Shown here piece after piece: positions 43,759 through 52,137 of a DNA stretch of 64,000 nt (its first letter is position 1; the number at the start of each line of letters is the position of its first letter). Made by a program: the position numbers and the translations under genes. The DNA is from an uncultured Flavobacteriaceae bacterium (lineage in GTDB: Bacteria > Bacteroidota > Bacteroidia > Flavobacteriales > Flavobacteriaceae), in contig CANNAN010000003.1 in the NCBI GenBank assembly GCA_947502635.1, positions 124,001 to 188,000 of the forward strand. The letters run 5' to 3'. Below the pieces are notes generated by a model that was given only the letters and a program-made list of their open reading frames with translations, did not search any database and was not told the DNA's origin.

Positions 43759-44409
43759 ATGAAAAATTTGAAAAGAGTTTTAGGAATTGGAGTAGTAGCG
43801 GTAGCTAGTTTCTTCATAGTTGCAGCAGATCATATTGATGCGCCAGCAGTAACAGGAGGTAATAGTGATATTACCGATTTTTACGCCTTTCAAGGCGAAA
43901 ACACAAATAACTTAGTATTTGTGGCGAACCTTCAAGGTTTATTAAGCCCAGCAGCGACTGGTAGCGCCGTATTTGATGAAAATGTATTAATTGAATTTAA
44001 TATAGATAATACGGGAGACCATGTTGAGGATTTAGTCATTCAAGCCATTCCAAGAGATGGTAAAATGTACTTTTTTGGTCCAGTGGTACCATCACAAGCA
44101 GGGGTAACGAGTATTGTAGAAACATCGGCAGCTGTTAGTGGTATTGTAGATATTACTTCTTACGGATCTAGTGCTAATATTGCTACTAATGACGGAATGA
44201 CTTTTTTCGCGGGACCTCGAGACGACCCTTTCTTTTTTGATTTTACTCAGTATAGTGCCATTATTGGTGGTACTGCTACAGGCTTCAACAGTCCTGGTGC
44301 AGATACATTTGCAGGAACCAATGTGCTTTCTATCGTAGTAGAAGTACCCAAATCTATGATTGGTGGATCTGGAACTATTAACACTTGGGTAGAATCAAAA
44401 AGAAAATAA
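43759..44409 (+). CDS. DUF4331 protein, N-terminal half
   Basis: A signal peptide (residues 1-24) is followed by the start of a DUF4331 domain: DHIDAPAVTGGNSDITDFYA, ENTNNLVFVANLQGLLSP. It ends after INTWVESKRK, where full-length DUF4331 proteins continue into the QxxRMGRP part. That second part is encoded by the next gene with its own signal sequence, so the domain is split. The fold and role are unknown. It faces the sigma factor genes at 47600 and 49158. Confidence 0.85.
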   Translation: MKNLKRVLGIGVVAVASFFIVAADHIDAPAVTGGNSDITDFYAFQGENTNNLVFVANLQGLLSPAATGSAVFDENVLIEFNIDNTGDHVEDLVIQAIPRDGKMYFFGPVVPSQAGVTSIVETSAAVSGIVDITSYGSSANIATNDGMTFFAGPRDDPFFFDFTQYSAIIGGTATGFNSPGADTFAGTNVLSIVVEVPKSMIGGSGTINTWVESKRK

Positions 44410-44431
44410 AATAACTATTAAAGATAAAATT

Positions 44432-44986
44432 ATGAAAACTATAAAAATATTAGCTATTGCATGTATTGTTTCATTGTTAGCATTTAATTGCTCAAACAAT
44501 GATGAGACTATTATTACGAAAATCCCCTTAGATTTTTCAGGAACCTATACACAAGAGGATCAAATGGGTAGACCAGCAGTAAACACTGTATTTGTTTCTT
44601 CTTCTAGTAAGGATATGTTTAACGTTACTACACCTTCAAATCAAAGTACCGCGTTTCAAAGCATGTTTCAGACAAATTTAGAAAGTTTGAGTCCTGCATT
44701 TGCAAACCCAGGAGATATGAATGCTTTAGGTCAAACATCAGCAGCTTTTACAGGCCTTTTGGCTACAGATGTTTTAAATGTGTCGTTAGATGGAAAAACA
44801 ACTTTTTTCGATGGTACCAATGTTCTAACAGGTAGGACTTTGGCAGATGATGTTATTACTGTTGAATTACTATTAATTTTTGGAGGAGAAGATTTTATGG
44901 AAAACCCAACACTATCAAACGATAATGTAGATGCAAATGATAAAGCATTTTTAACTTCATTTCCTTACTTGGCATCTCCCTGGTAA
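44432..44986 (+). CDS. DUF4331 protein, C-terminal half (lipoprotein)
   Basis: A lipoprotein signal (ILAIACIVSLLAFNCSNND) leads into EDQMGRPAVNTVFV and ends with GRTLADDVITVELLLIFGGE and DANDKAFLTSFPYLASPW. These are the hallmark strings of the C-terminal half of DUF4331 (RMGRPLVNTVF, ADDVVDxxL, FPYLAPP). The gene starts 22 bp after the N-half gene. Two separately exported halves may reassemble in the periplasm. Confidence 0.82.
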   Translation: MKTIKILAIACIVSLLAFNCSNNDETIITKIPLDFSGTYTQEDQMGRPAVNTVFVSSSSKDMFNVTTPSNQSTAFQSMFQTNLESLSPAFANPGDMNALGQTSAAFTGLLATDVLNVSLDGKTTFFDGTNVLTGRTLADDVITVELLLIFGGEDFMENPTLSNDNVDANDKAFLTSFPYLASPW

Positions 44987-44996
44987 AGAATATGAC

Positions 44997-45033
44997 CTCT
45001 GAAATAAGGGTTTTATATATCCTTGTTTCAGAG
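44997..45033 (+). terminator. Hairpin between the DUF4331 halves and the TPR gene
   Basis: CTCTGAAATAAGG pairs with CCTTGTTTCAGAG, with one mismatch and an 11-base loop, 11 bp after the second DUF4331 gene. It may reduce read-through into the TPR gene at 45071. Confidence 0.6.
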
Positions 45034-45070
45034 CTTTAAATAAAAACAATAAACCTAAAAAACAAAAAAG

Positions 45071-46363
45071 ATGAAACCTTTAAATCAATTAGCACTGGTT
45101 TTATTATTACTAATTATAGTAAGCTGTAATAATAGACCAAATAATATAACAAATATTAATGATTATAATCCATACTTAGAAGCAGGTAAAAATGAGATGT
45201 TGCAATTGGCGATGGAAGATTTTAAATTTTGGGAAAGAAAGCTAGAAAAAGAACCAAATCAATTTCCATATTTAGCAAAATCTGCAGCATCTCAATCTCA
45301 AATATTTAGTAGAACAGGGCATATTGAAGCATTAATAAAAGCTGAAGAAGACTTAAAAAAAGTGAATGCCATTACAAATTTCAATAAGCCTGGATACTTA
45401 AGAGCTTTGGCTAGAAATTATATTTCGCAGCATAGGTTTAAAGAGTCTTTAGAATTGTTAAAAAAAGCAGAAGCGAACGGCGAAGGTTTAAAAATGACCC
45501 AAATGATGTTGTTCGATGTCTGTATGGAGTTAGGTAATTATCCATTGGCAAAAAGTTATCTGGACAAGTTTAGTGACGATTCAGATTTTGATTATCTAAT
45601 ACGTTTGTCTAAATGGTCCGATCATCGGGGAAATCTAGATGCAGCCATTAAATACATGGAGCAGGCTAAAGGCATTGCAGAGTCTTCTAATATACCAACA
45701 ACAAAACAATGGGTTTATACAAATTTAGCAGATTATTATGGGCATGCGGGAAATATCCAAGCAGCATATAATCATTATTTAAAAGCTTTGAAATTAGACC
45801 CTAGTGATGCTTATGCCAAGAAAGGAATTGCATGGATTGTTTATTCATATGAAAAAAATCCAGGTGAAGCACTTCGTATTCTAGATGCAGTTACCAAAAG
45901 TTATAATGCTCCAGATTATTATTTGTTAAAAGCTGAAATAGCAGAATATAAAGGGGATTCAGATTTAAAAAATGAACAATTAAGATTATATGATTTAGCT
46001 ATGCAAAATGAACTTTATGGAGATATGTATAACAAGTACAATGTATTATTGTTTGCTGAAGATATGAAACGTTCAGGATCGGCTTTGAAGATAGCACATG
46101 TAGAAATAGAGAACCGACCTACGCCACAGTCATACGATTTATTGGCTTGGAGCCATTTTAAAAATGGAAATTTAGAACGTGCATTAGGTATTGTAGAGTC
46201 TTACGTTAAAGGAAAAACCTTAGAACCAGAAAGCTTATACCATATTGCTGAAATTTATAAATCTACAGGTAAAATTGATGAAGCAAAAAGATTGAAAAAA
46301 GAACTTTTAGAAAGTGCTTTTGAGTTAGGACCATTAACAGAGAAAAGCATTCATAAAATATAA
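45071..46363 (+). CDS. TPR lipoprotein
   Basis: A lipoprotein signal (LALVLLLLIIVSC) is followed by about ten tetratricopeptide repeats through the whole length: YLRALARNYISQHRFKESLE, YTNLADYYGHAGNIQAAYNH, YHIAEIYKSTGKIDEAKRLK. It is a probable scaffold for protein contacts on the envelope. It lies in the same run as the DUF4331 halves and the small beta-barrel-like gene. Confidence 0.87.
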   Translation: MKPLNQLALVLLLLIIVSCNNRPNNITNINDYNPYLEAGKNEMLQLAMEDFKFWERKLEKEPNQFPYLAKSAASQSQIFSRTGHIEALIKAEEDLKKVNAITNFNKPGYLRALARNYISQHRFKESLELLKKAEANGEGLKMTQMMLFDVCMELGNYPLAKSYLDKFSDDSDFDYLIRLSKWSDHRGNLDAAIKYMEQAKGIAESSNIPTTKQWVYTNLADYYGHAGNIQAAYNHYLKALKLDPSDAYAKKGIAWIVYSYEKNPGEALRILDAVTKSYNAPDYYLLKAEIAEYKGDSDLKNEQLRLYDLAMQNELYGDMYNKYNVLLFAEDMKRSGSALKIAHVEIENRPTPQSYDLLAWSHFKNGNLERALGIVESYVKGKTLEPESLYHIAEIYKSTGKIDEAKRLKKELLESAFELGPLTEKSIHKI

Positions 46364-46374
46364 TAAGATTAATC

Positions 46375-46830
46375 ATGAAAAGATTTCTATTTGTATTGTT
46401 TTGTTTATTCTTAACACCTTTTATTTGCTTAGCTCAACCAGAATTAGAAAATAATGATGAATATGATAATAAGTTAAATATAGAGTTTGGGCGTATTTCC
46501 TTTTTGAATGTAGTTGAAGCATCTTATCAAACAAATATAATTTCTGTAGCTGGTAAACAATTTTCAGGAATAATGAATTTTAGGTTAGAAGATGAACTTA
46601 CAAATGATGAAACCTATGTTTTGTTACAGGATGTCACATTTTTGGATATAGAATTTAATTATACCCTTGGAGATTTTCAGATTGGATTATTTCTTGAAAA
46701 CTTATTAGGGTTTAATGATTCTGGTTATGCCATTGAACCTGTTTTAGATAATGAAAATGGTGTAGATATGGTTTACTTTTCACATGCCCCTAATTCTTTC
46801 GTAGGCATGAGTATTACGTATAATTTTTAA
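46375..46830 (+). CDS. Small outer-membrane beta-barrel-like protein
   Basis: A signal peptide (MKRFLFVLFCLFLTPFICLA) precedes amphipathic strands such as IEFGRISFLNVVEASYQTNI and IEFNYTLGDFQIGLFLENLL; the protein ends in FVGMSITYNF, with the terminal Phe of outer-membrane proteins. It resembles the last strands of a TonB-dependent receptor, but at 151 aa could form at most a small barrel. It is the last gene of the DUF4331 run. Confidence 0.7.
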   Translation: MKRFLFVLFCLFLTPFICLAQPELENNDEYDNKLNIEFGRISFLNVVEASYQTNIISVAGKQFSGIMNFRLEDELTNDETYVLLQDVTFLDIEFNYTLGDFQIGLFLENLLGFNDSGYAIEPVLDNENGVDMVYFSHAPNSFVGMSITYNF

Positions 46831-46912
46831 ACCCATTTCATTTATGCATTAGGTATTTCTAATACAGATTAAAGATTCGAGTCATTTATTTTAATTTTTT
46901 TGGTTTTTGTTT

Positions 46913-46941
46913 AAAAGCGTCTGAATAAACCAGACGCTTTT
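46913..46941. terminator. Bidirectional terminator
   Basis: AAAAGCGTCTG and CAGACGCTTTT form a perfect 11 bp stem with an AATAAAC loop. It separates the DUF4331 run from the minus-strand sigma cluster, and its right arm overlaps the stop region of the 46940 gene. Confidence 0.85.
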
Positions 46942-47158
46942 AATCTGCCAAGGTTTCAATATAAAAACCATGGATTCTAACCAAATCAATGATATCGGCT
47001 TCCGTTATATTAGTTGTTGCTTCAATTTTAAGTACATTATCAATATCTTCTAGGTCTATGGACCATTTTAAGATATCATTATGTTTATTAAATGTAGATT
47101 TTAAGGATTTCACTTTTTTCTTTGACTTGATATCCGTTTCAAAAATGAGTAGGTGCAT
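46940..47158 (-). CDS. Small HMA-like protein
   Basis: A 72 aa protein: MHLLIFETDIKSKKKVKSLK, HNDILKWSIDLEDIDNVLKI, IIDLVRIHGFYIETLAD. The beta-alpha-beta pattern resembles heavy-metal-associated (HMA) domains without the CxxC metal site. Similar small proteins are widespread in Flavobacteriaceae; the function is unknown. It lies 33 bp downstream of the membrane protein gene at 47192. Confidence 0.7.
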   Translation of the reverse strand: MHLLIFETDIKSKKKVKSLKSTFNKHNDILKWSIDLEDIDNVLKIEATTNITEADIIDLVRIHGFYIETLAD

Positions 47159-47191
47159 ACTAGAATATTTAAAAAATAATAAAATTTAATG

Positions 47192-47593
47192 CTATTCAGA
47201 TTCGTTTGTTTGAGCTGGGTTTGTTTTTCGTTCGAGATATTGTTTATAAAGTTCATCGCCTTCCTCTTCCCAAAATTTATCATAATATTTCCATTTTGAA
47301 AAGTCACTTTTTGAATTATGATCATTTTTTCGTTTCGAACTTTTAGAAGATTTACTGCTACCACTTCCGCAACCTCCAAGTAATAGTTTTAGTAATATAA
47401 ATAGCCCTACAGCTTGCCAGTAAGTAAGAGCGGTTAGTCCGAAAATTTCAGGCATAAGCCAATTCCATAACCACATAATTACAAAGCCAAACAAAATGGC
47501 TAATCCTGTGATAGCAATAGCTCCAAATATGATCATTACTGCAATTTCTATTGGTGATTTTCCTCTGAATTTATGAGTGAAAAAGTTTTCCAT
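47192..47593 (-). CDS. Membrane protein paired with an ECF sigma factor
   Basis: Two membrane helices (residues about 17-45 and 58-75: IAVMIIFGAIAITGLAILFG, WQAVGLFILLKLL) are followed by a Gly/Ser- and Lys-rich linker and an acidic tail KYYDKFWEEEGDELYKQYLE. It starts 6 bp after the sigma factor gene. Its position suggests an anti-sigma or signal partner; no known anti-sigma domain is seen. Confidence 0.75.
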   Translation of the reverse strand: MENFFTHKFRGKSPIEIAVMIIFGAIAITGLAILFGFVIMWLWNWLMPEIFGLTALTYWQAVGLFILLKLLLGGCGSGSSKSSKSSKRKNDHNSKSDFSKWKYYDKFWEEEGDELYKQYLERKTNPAQTNESE

Positions 47594-47599
47594 GATATG

Positions 47600-48139
47600 T
47601 TAATTTTTATGTTTATTAATTTCTGATTCTAATTTTTTATATAATATTCCAATGGCCCGATGTCTTCTAGACATTAATGTGCCCTCTGGAATCCCTGTTT
47701 CTCTGGAAATTTCTTTATAAGAGTAACCTTCAAAATCTACTGCTATAATAATATCTCTATACCCTGGTTTAAGCTGTTTAATACTCTTTTTTAAAAGAGG
47801 AATCATGTCTTCGGAGGCATGATTGTCTGTCGATTGATGTATCATTTCTGCTAAATCTGAAAACTCACCATCAATTTCTATTTGATCTGTTTGCTTAGTG
47901 GTACGCATAATATCAATTATTTTATTTTTAATTGATCTGTATACAAAACCAGCGACATTGTTTATTGGAGCAGACCTGTCTGCTCCTGTGAATAATTTTA
48001 AAGCCACATCCTGAATAATATCTTCAGCATTTCGACTGGCAGTATCCCTTATTCTGTTACTCACGTAAATCTTCAGAGATCGGTATTCTCTACCAAAAAA
48101 ATCATTAAGTTTTTTACTGTTTTCAGATTCCGAATTCAT
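47600..48139 (-). CDS. ECF RNA polymerase sigma factor
   Basis: At 179 aa it shows region 2 with NAEDIIQDVALKLFTGADRS and AGFVYRSIKNKIIDIMRTTK, and region 4 with YRDIIIAVDFEGYSYKEISR and TGIPEGTLMSRRHRAIGILY. It is the first gene of a two- or three-gene run with the 47192 membrane protein. It is distinct from the SigK-like factor at 49158, so two sigma systems adjoin. Confidence 0.92.
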   Translation of the reverse strand: MNSESENSKKLNDFFGREYRSLKIYVSNRIRDTASRNAEDIIQDVALKLFTGADRSAPINNVAGFVYRSIKNKIIDIMRTTKQTDQIEIDGEFSDLAEMIHQSTDNHASEDMIPLLKKSIKQLKPGYRDIIIAVDFEGYSYKEISRETGIPEGTLMSRRHRAIGILYKKLESEINKHKN

Positions 48140-48360
48140 TTAAAACCGTTTATAGAGGGTCTTTGATTAAAAAGACGATACTTTTTAAATCTATTGCATT
48201 TTATTTTTAAATATTACATGAAAATATAATGTTAAACGAAGGAATTGTATAAATCCCTCTAAAATAAATAAAGTATGATGCTATTTTAAAGACTAAAGGG
48301 TTGCTTTTATGCCGTATTTATTCAATATTTTAAAATATTGTTTTATTCATGTTGTAAGCA

Positions 48361-49155
48361 TCAACTTGATGCTACGGCCCCCAGTGTATATAATTGTTCC
48401 ATAGTAGGAGATTCACTACCACCTGCAGGTTCTAAAGTAATACCAAATGCTTCACTTTCGTTTGCATTTTCTATTTCGAATATTTTATTTTCATCAGCAA
48501 TAAAAGTATCTATGGTTCCTAAACTAGTAGGGGTAAGAGGGCTTAGTTTTAATGACCAAACTTGGTATACTTTACCTTCTGGAGGTTCGGGTAATCCTAA
48601 TGCATCTAAAAAGATTCGTTTTGAGTTTTTATCCCAATACACTTTGGCATAAGTATTCGCAAAATCTCCTTGACCAGCTAAAGGTATTTGTGCAATATTA
48701 TTGTCACGTAAAACACTCATCAATGTATTGGCTTCTTCTAAACTGTTTTTTGAATTAACAATTTGGGTTTCTAATAAAGACTGTTTTATTTCGGATATTT
48801 GAATATCTGATTTTAGTTGACTATTCTGGTTAACAGTCCATAATAAACCTGCTGCTAAAACTATAGAAGCTGCCCAACCTGTATAAGTGAGCCAGTTATA
48901 TTTTGGTTTAACAATAGAAACAATGTTAGTATTAAAACCTAAGGATTGCTTTATATTCTGTAGCACATGGCTATTATCTTTTTGAGAAGCTGAAGCTGTT
49001 AGTTTTACTAGGGCAGATTCAATTTCTAAAACCTCTTGCAATATTTCAGGATGTTGTTGCATAAGCTCATACACTTCCTTATTTTCTTTTTCAGAAAGTG
49101 TACCAGCTACGTATAGCTCTAAAATTCCAGATTCTATGTATGCGTTAATATCCAT
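48361..49155 (-). CDS. RskA-type anti-sigma factor
   Basis: The cytoplasmic N-terminal anti-sigma region (INAYIESGILELYVAGTLSE) is followed by one membrane helix (about residues 90-108, WLTYTGWAASIVLAAGLLWT), a coiled segment and a C-terminal RskA domain in the periplasm with YAKVYWDKNSKRIFLDALGL, PPEGKVYQVWSLKL and FGITLEPAGGSESPT. It sequesters the sigma factor encoded 2 bp upstream until a signal triggers proteolysis, as known for the Mycobacterium SigK/RskA pair. Confidence 0.92.
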   Translation of the reverse strand: MDINAYIESGILELYVAGTLSEKENKEVYELMQQHPEILQEVLEIESALVKLTASASQKDNSHVLQNIKQSLGFNTNIVSIVKPKYNWLTYTGWAASIVLAAGLLWTVNQNSQLKSDIQISEIKQSLLETQIVNSKNSLEEANTLMSVLRDNNIAQIPLAGQGDFANTYAKVYWDKNSKRIFLDALGLPEPPEGKVYQVWSLKLSPLTPTSLGTIDTFIADENKIFEIENANESEAFGITLEPAGGSESPTMEQLYTLGAVASS

Positions 49156-49157
49156 AA

Positions 49158-49688
49158 TTAGCTTAAAACCATACTTCTTAATTCTTTAATACAATTCCTA
49201 TTTCGTGTTTTAATGGTTCCAATAGGCATATCAAGAACCTCTGAAGCTTCTTTTTGTGTATAACCTTTAAAATATAAAAGTTCGATAACTTCAATGCATT
49301 TTTTTGCTAGTTTGCTTACAAATTTTGAGATGCCAATGGCATCCGTTTTATTATCTAAACTATCACTGGTTTCTAATATATCTACGAAAAAATCAGTATA
49401 GAGGTTTTGTTTTGATTTCTTGAAATTTTTAGATCTTGTTTTATCTATAGCAGCGTTTCTGGCAATGTTTAAAATCCATGTAAAAAAACGGCCTTTTTCA
49501 CTGGAATAAGTTTCTGCTTTATGCCATGCTTTAATAAAAACATCTTGCATGACTTCTTCAGCAACATTATGATCTCTAACAATATTATATATAACGCCTT
49601 GCATACTGTCGCTATACATATTGTACAAACTCTCAAAAGCCTTTTCATCTTTTTGTTGAAATTTTGAGATTAGTTCCTCTAGAGTCAT
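49158..49688 (-). CDS. SigK-like ECF sigma factor
   Basis: Region 2 (YNMYSDSMQGVIYNIVRDHN, VAEEVMQDVFIKAWHKAETY, GRFFTWILNIARNAAIDKTR) and region 4 (CIEVIELLYFKGYTQKEASE, VLDMPIGTIKTRNRNCIKEL) are complete. It is coupled to the RskA anti-sigma gene by 2 bp. Target genes may include the convergent DUF4331 run; this is inference from location only. Confidence 0.93.
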   Translation of the reverse strand: MTLEELISKFQQKDEKAFESLYNMYSDSMQGVIYNIVRDHNVAEEVMQDVFIKAWHKAETYSSEKGRFFTWILNIARNAAIDKTRSKNFKKSKQNLYTDFFVDILETSDSLDNKTDAIGISKFVSKLAKKCIEVIELLYFKGYTQKEASEVLDMPIGTIKTRNRNCIKELRSMVLS

Positions 49689-49720
49689 AAATTTTTTAAA
49701 TTGAGATATTAAAATGTTTA

Positions 49721-50959
49721 TTAATTCTCTAAGGCTGTTAATTCTGCTATTTTACAAATCACTTCTGTTGCTTTAATCATACTTTCAACAGGTACATACT
49801 CATAACGTCCATGAAAATTATGTCCGCCAGCAAATATATTAGGACATGGTAAGCCCATATAGCTTAATTGCGATCCATCGGTGCCTCCACGAATGGCTTT
49901 AATAAGAGGCGGAATACCAAGTTGTTTCATGGCTTTTTCTGCAATATCTACAATATGTATCACAGGCTCTACCTTTTCTTTCATATTATAATATTGATCT
50001 TTAATTTCGGTAGTAATAACTTCACGCTCATATTGTGAATTTAACTCATTTGTAAGCTTTTGCATGACCTCTTTGCGAGCCTCAAAATGACCTTTGTCAT
50101 GATCACGAATTATGTATTCTAAAATAGTTTCTTCAACATCCCCTTTCATATTGTGCAAATGGAAAAAACCTTGATAGCCTTCCGTATGCTCTGGAGTTTC
50201 TAATCGTGGTAGCGAATTAATAAATTCTTGAGCAATGTACATAGAATTTACCATTTTGCCTTTAGCATATCCTGGATGTACAATTTTACCTTTTATTTTT
50301 ACTATAGCGCCCGCCGCGTTAAAGTTTTCGTATTCTAATTCTCCTATTTGACTACCATCCATAGTATAAGCCCAGTCTGCACCAAATTTTTCAACATCAA
50401 ATTTATGTGCACCTCTGCCAATTTCTTCATCGGGTGTAAAACCAACCCTTATTTTACCATGCTTAATTTCTGGGTGATTAATTAAATATTCCATTGCCGA
50501 AACAATCTCACAAATACCAGCCTTATCATCGGCACCCAAAAGTGTATTACCATCTGTTGTTATTAAAGTTTGACCTTTATATAAAAGTAAGTCTTCGAAA
50601 TAGCCTGGAGATAATACAATATTTTCAGAGGCATTTAAAACAATATCATTGCCATCATAATTTTCAATAATTTGAGGATTTACATTAGCTCCTGTAAAAT
50701 CTGGGGAGGTATCAAAATGAGAAATAAATCCAATCGTTGGAACATCATGCGAGACATTGCTTGGCAGTGTAGCCATAATGTATGCGTTATCATCAATATT
50801 AACATCTTGCATTCCTATCTCCTTAAGCTCTTCGGCCAATTTATTAGCCAAATCCCATTGCTTTTTAGTACTAGGTGTTGTGTTTGACGATGGATCGGAT
50901 TCTGTATCAATAGTAACGTAACTTACAAATCGCTTTATGATATTTTCTTTTGAAATCAT
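49721..50959 (-). CDS. pepT: Peptidase T
   Basis: This is a cytoplasmic M20B aminotripeptidase with two zinc ions. [18 protein letters not shown] holds the first metal-binding His, [20 protein letters not shown] the bridging Asp, and [20 protein letters not shown] the catalytic Glu. The C-terminal [20 protein letters not shown] and [12 protein letters not shown] complete the site. The length (412 aa) equals that of E. coli PepT. It lies alone, divergent from pyrD. Confidence 0.96.
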   Translation of the reverse strand: MISKENIIKRFVSYVTIDTESDPSSNTTPSTKKQWDLANKLAEELKEIGMQDVNIDDNAYIMATLPSNVSHDVPTIGFISHFDTSPDFTGANVNPQIIENYDGNDIVLNASENIVLSPGYFEDLLLYKGQTLITTDGNTLLGADDKAGICEIVSAMEYLINHPEIKHGKIRVGFTPDEEIGRGAHKFDVEKFGADWAYTMDGSQIGELEYENFNAAGAIVKIKGKIVHPGYAKGKMVNSMYIAQEFINSLPRLETPEHTEGYQGFFHLHNMKGDVEETILEYIIRDHDKGHFEARKEVMQKLTNELNSQYEREVITTEIKDQYYNMKEKVEPVIHIVDIAEKAMKQLGIPPLIKAIRGGTDGSQLSYMGLPCPNIFAGGHNFHGRYEYVPVESMIKATEVICKIAELTALEN

Positions 50960-51074
50960 TTTAAATAAAATTTAGCATGGTTTGAGAGAAAGATCCATAT
51001 GCTTATTATTGGGCTTAAAAATACGATTATTAATTTTTTTTTGCTTTTGAATTGCCCAATTTTTTATTTAGAAG

Positions 51075-51082
51075 TACTTTTG
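51075..51082 (+). promoter_or_regulatory. -7 box of pyrD
   Basis: TACTTTTG fits TAnnTTTG, 15 bp before the pyrD ATG, so the leader would be short. Confidence 0.55.
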
Positions 51083-51097
51083 CATAAATAATTCTGG

Positions 51098-52129
51098 ATG
51101 TACAAATTACTACTTCGCCCTCTCTTTTTTTTATTCGATCCTGAAAAAATTCATCATTTTACATTTTCGTTAATAAAATTCACATCTAAAATACCTGGTT
51201 TTTCTGCTGTTTTTAGAAGTTTATACGTGGTTGAAAATACTAAACTGGAACGAAATTTATTTGGGATAACATTTAAAAACCCTGTAGGCTTAGCAGCGGG
51301 GTTTGATAAAAATGCGGTATTATACAATGAGCTGGCAAATTTTGGTTTTGGCTTTATTGAAATAGGAACAGTAACGCCTAAAGGACAAGAAGGAAACTCT
51401 AAGAAAAGATTATTCAGACTTAAAGATGATCAGGGAATTATTAACCGAATGGGGTTTAATAATGAAGGTTTAGAAGGTGCCATTTTTCAACTGAAAAAAA
51501 ATAAAGGCAAATTGATTATTGGTGGTAATATTGGAAAAAATACCAATACAAAGCCTGAAGATTACACCAAAGATTATTTAGAATGTTTTAATGCATTGCA
51601 TCCTTATGTTGATTATTTTGTACTTAATGTTAGTTGTCCAAACGTTGGAAGCCATGCCAAATTAAATGATAAAGATTATTTAGAAGAACTTATTAGCGCT
51701 GTACAAAAGGCAAATACAACATTTGAAAAACAAAAACCGATTCTTCTTAAAATAGCTCCCGATTTAAATGAGGGACAATTAGATGAAATTATTGAATTGG
51801 TTGCGGCGACAAAACTAGATGGTGTTATTGCTAGTAATACCTCTATGGATAGAAGTAACTTAAAAGCTTCTAAAGAGATGCTTAATAAAATAGGTAATGG
51901 AGGTTTAAGTGGGCAGCCTATAAAAGATAAAAGCACAAGCGTTATAAAATACTTATCAGATAAAAGCAATAAATCATTTCCTATAATTGGAGTAGGAGGT
52001 ATTCATTTTGCTCAAGATGCTCTTGAAAAAATAGATGCAGGAGCCGATTTAGTGCAGATTTATACAGGCTTTATTTATGAAGGCCCTAGTCTTATAAAGC
52101 GTATTAATAAAGCTTTGCTTAATAGGTAG
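51098..52129 (+). CDS. pyrD: Quinone-dependent dihydroorotate dehydrogenase
   Basis: This is a class 2 enzyme that oxidises dihydroorotate to orotate with FMN and passes electrons to membrane quinone in pyrimidine synthesis. The N-terminal helical membrane-contact region ([20 protein letters not shown]) is typical of class 2. FMN/substrate motifs are [42 protein letters not shown] and [20 protein letters not shown]. Its stop is 8 bp from that of the convergent protease gene. Confidence 0.96.
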   Translation: MYKLLLRPLFFLFDPEKIHHFTFSLIKFTSKIPGFSAVFRSLYVVENTKLERNLFGITFKNPVGLAAGFDKNAVLYNELANFGFGFIEIGTVTPKGQEGNSKKRLFRLKDDQGIINRMGFNNEGLEGAIFQLKKNKGKLIIGGNIGKNTNTKPEDYTKDYLECFNALHPYVDYFVLNVSCPNVGSHAKLNDKDYLEELISAVQKANTTFEKQKPILLKIAPDLNEGQLDEIIELVAATKLDGVIASNTSMDRSNLKASKEMLNKIGNGGLSGQPIKDKSTSVIKYLSDKSNKSFPIIGVGGIHFAQDALEKIDAGADLVQIYTGFIYEGPSLIKRINKALLNR

Positions 52130-52137
52130 ATAAAAAA

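Noticed and set aside
47110-47379. Alternative minus-strand ORF overlapping two genes
   Set aside because: It is out of frame with the membrane protein and the HMA-like gene, both of which have better protein character.
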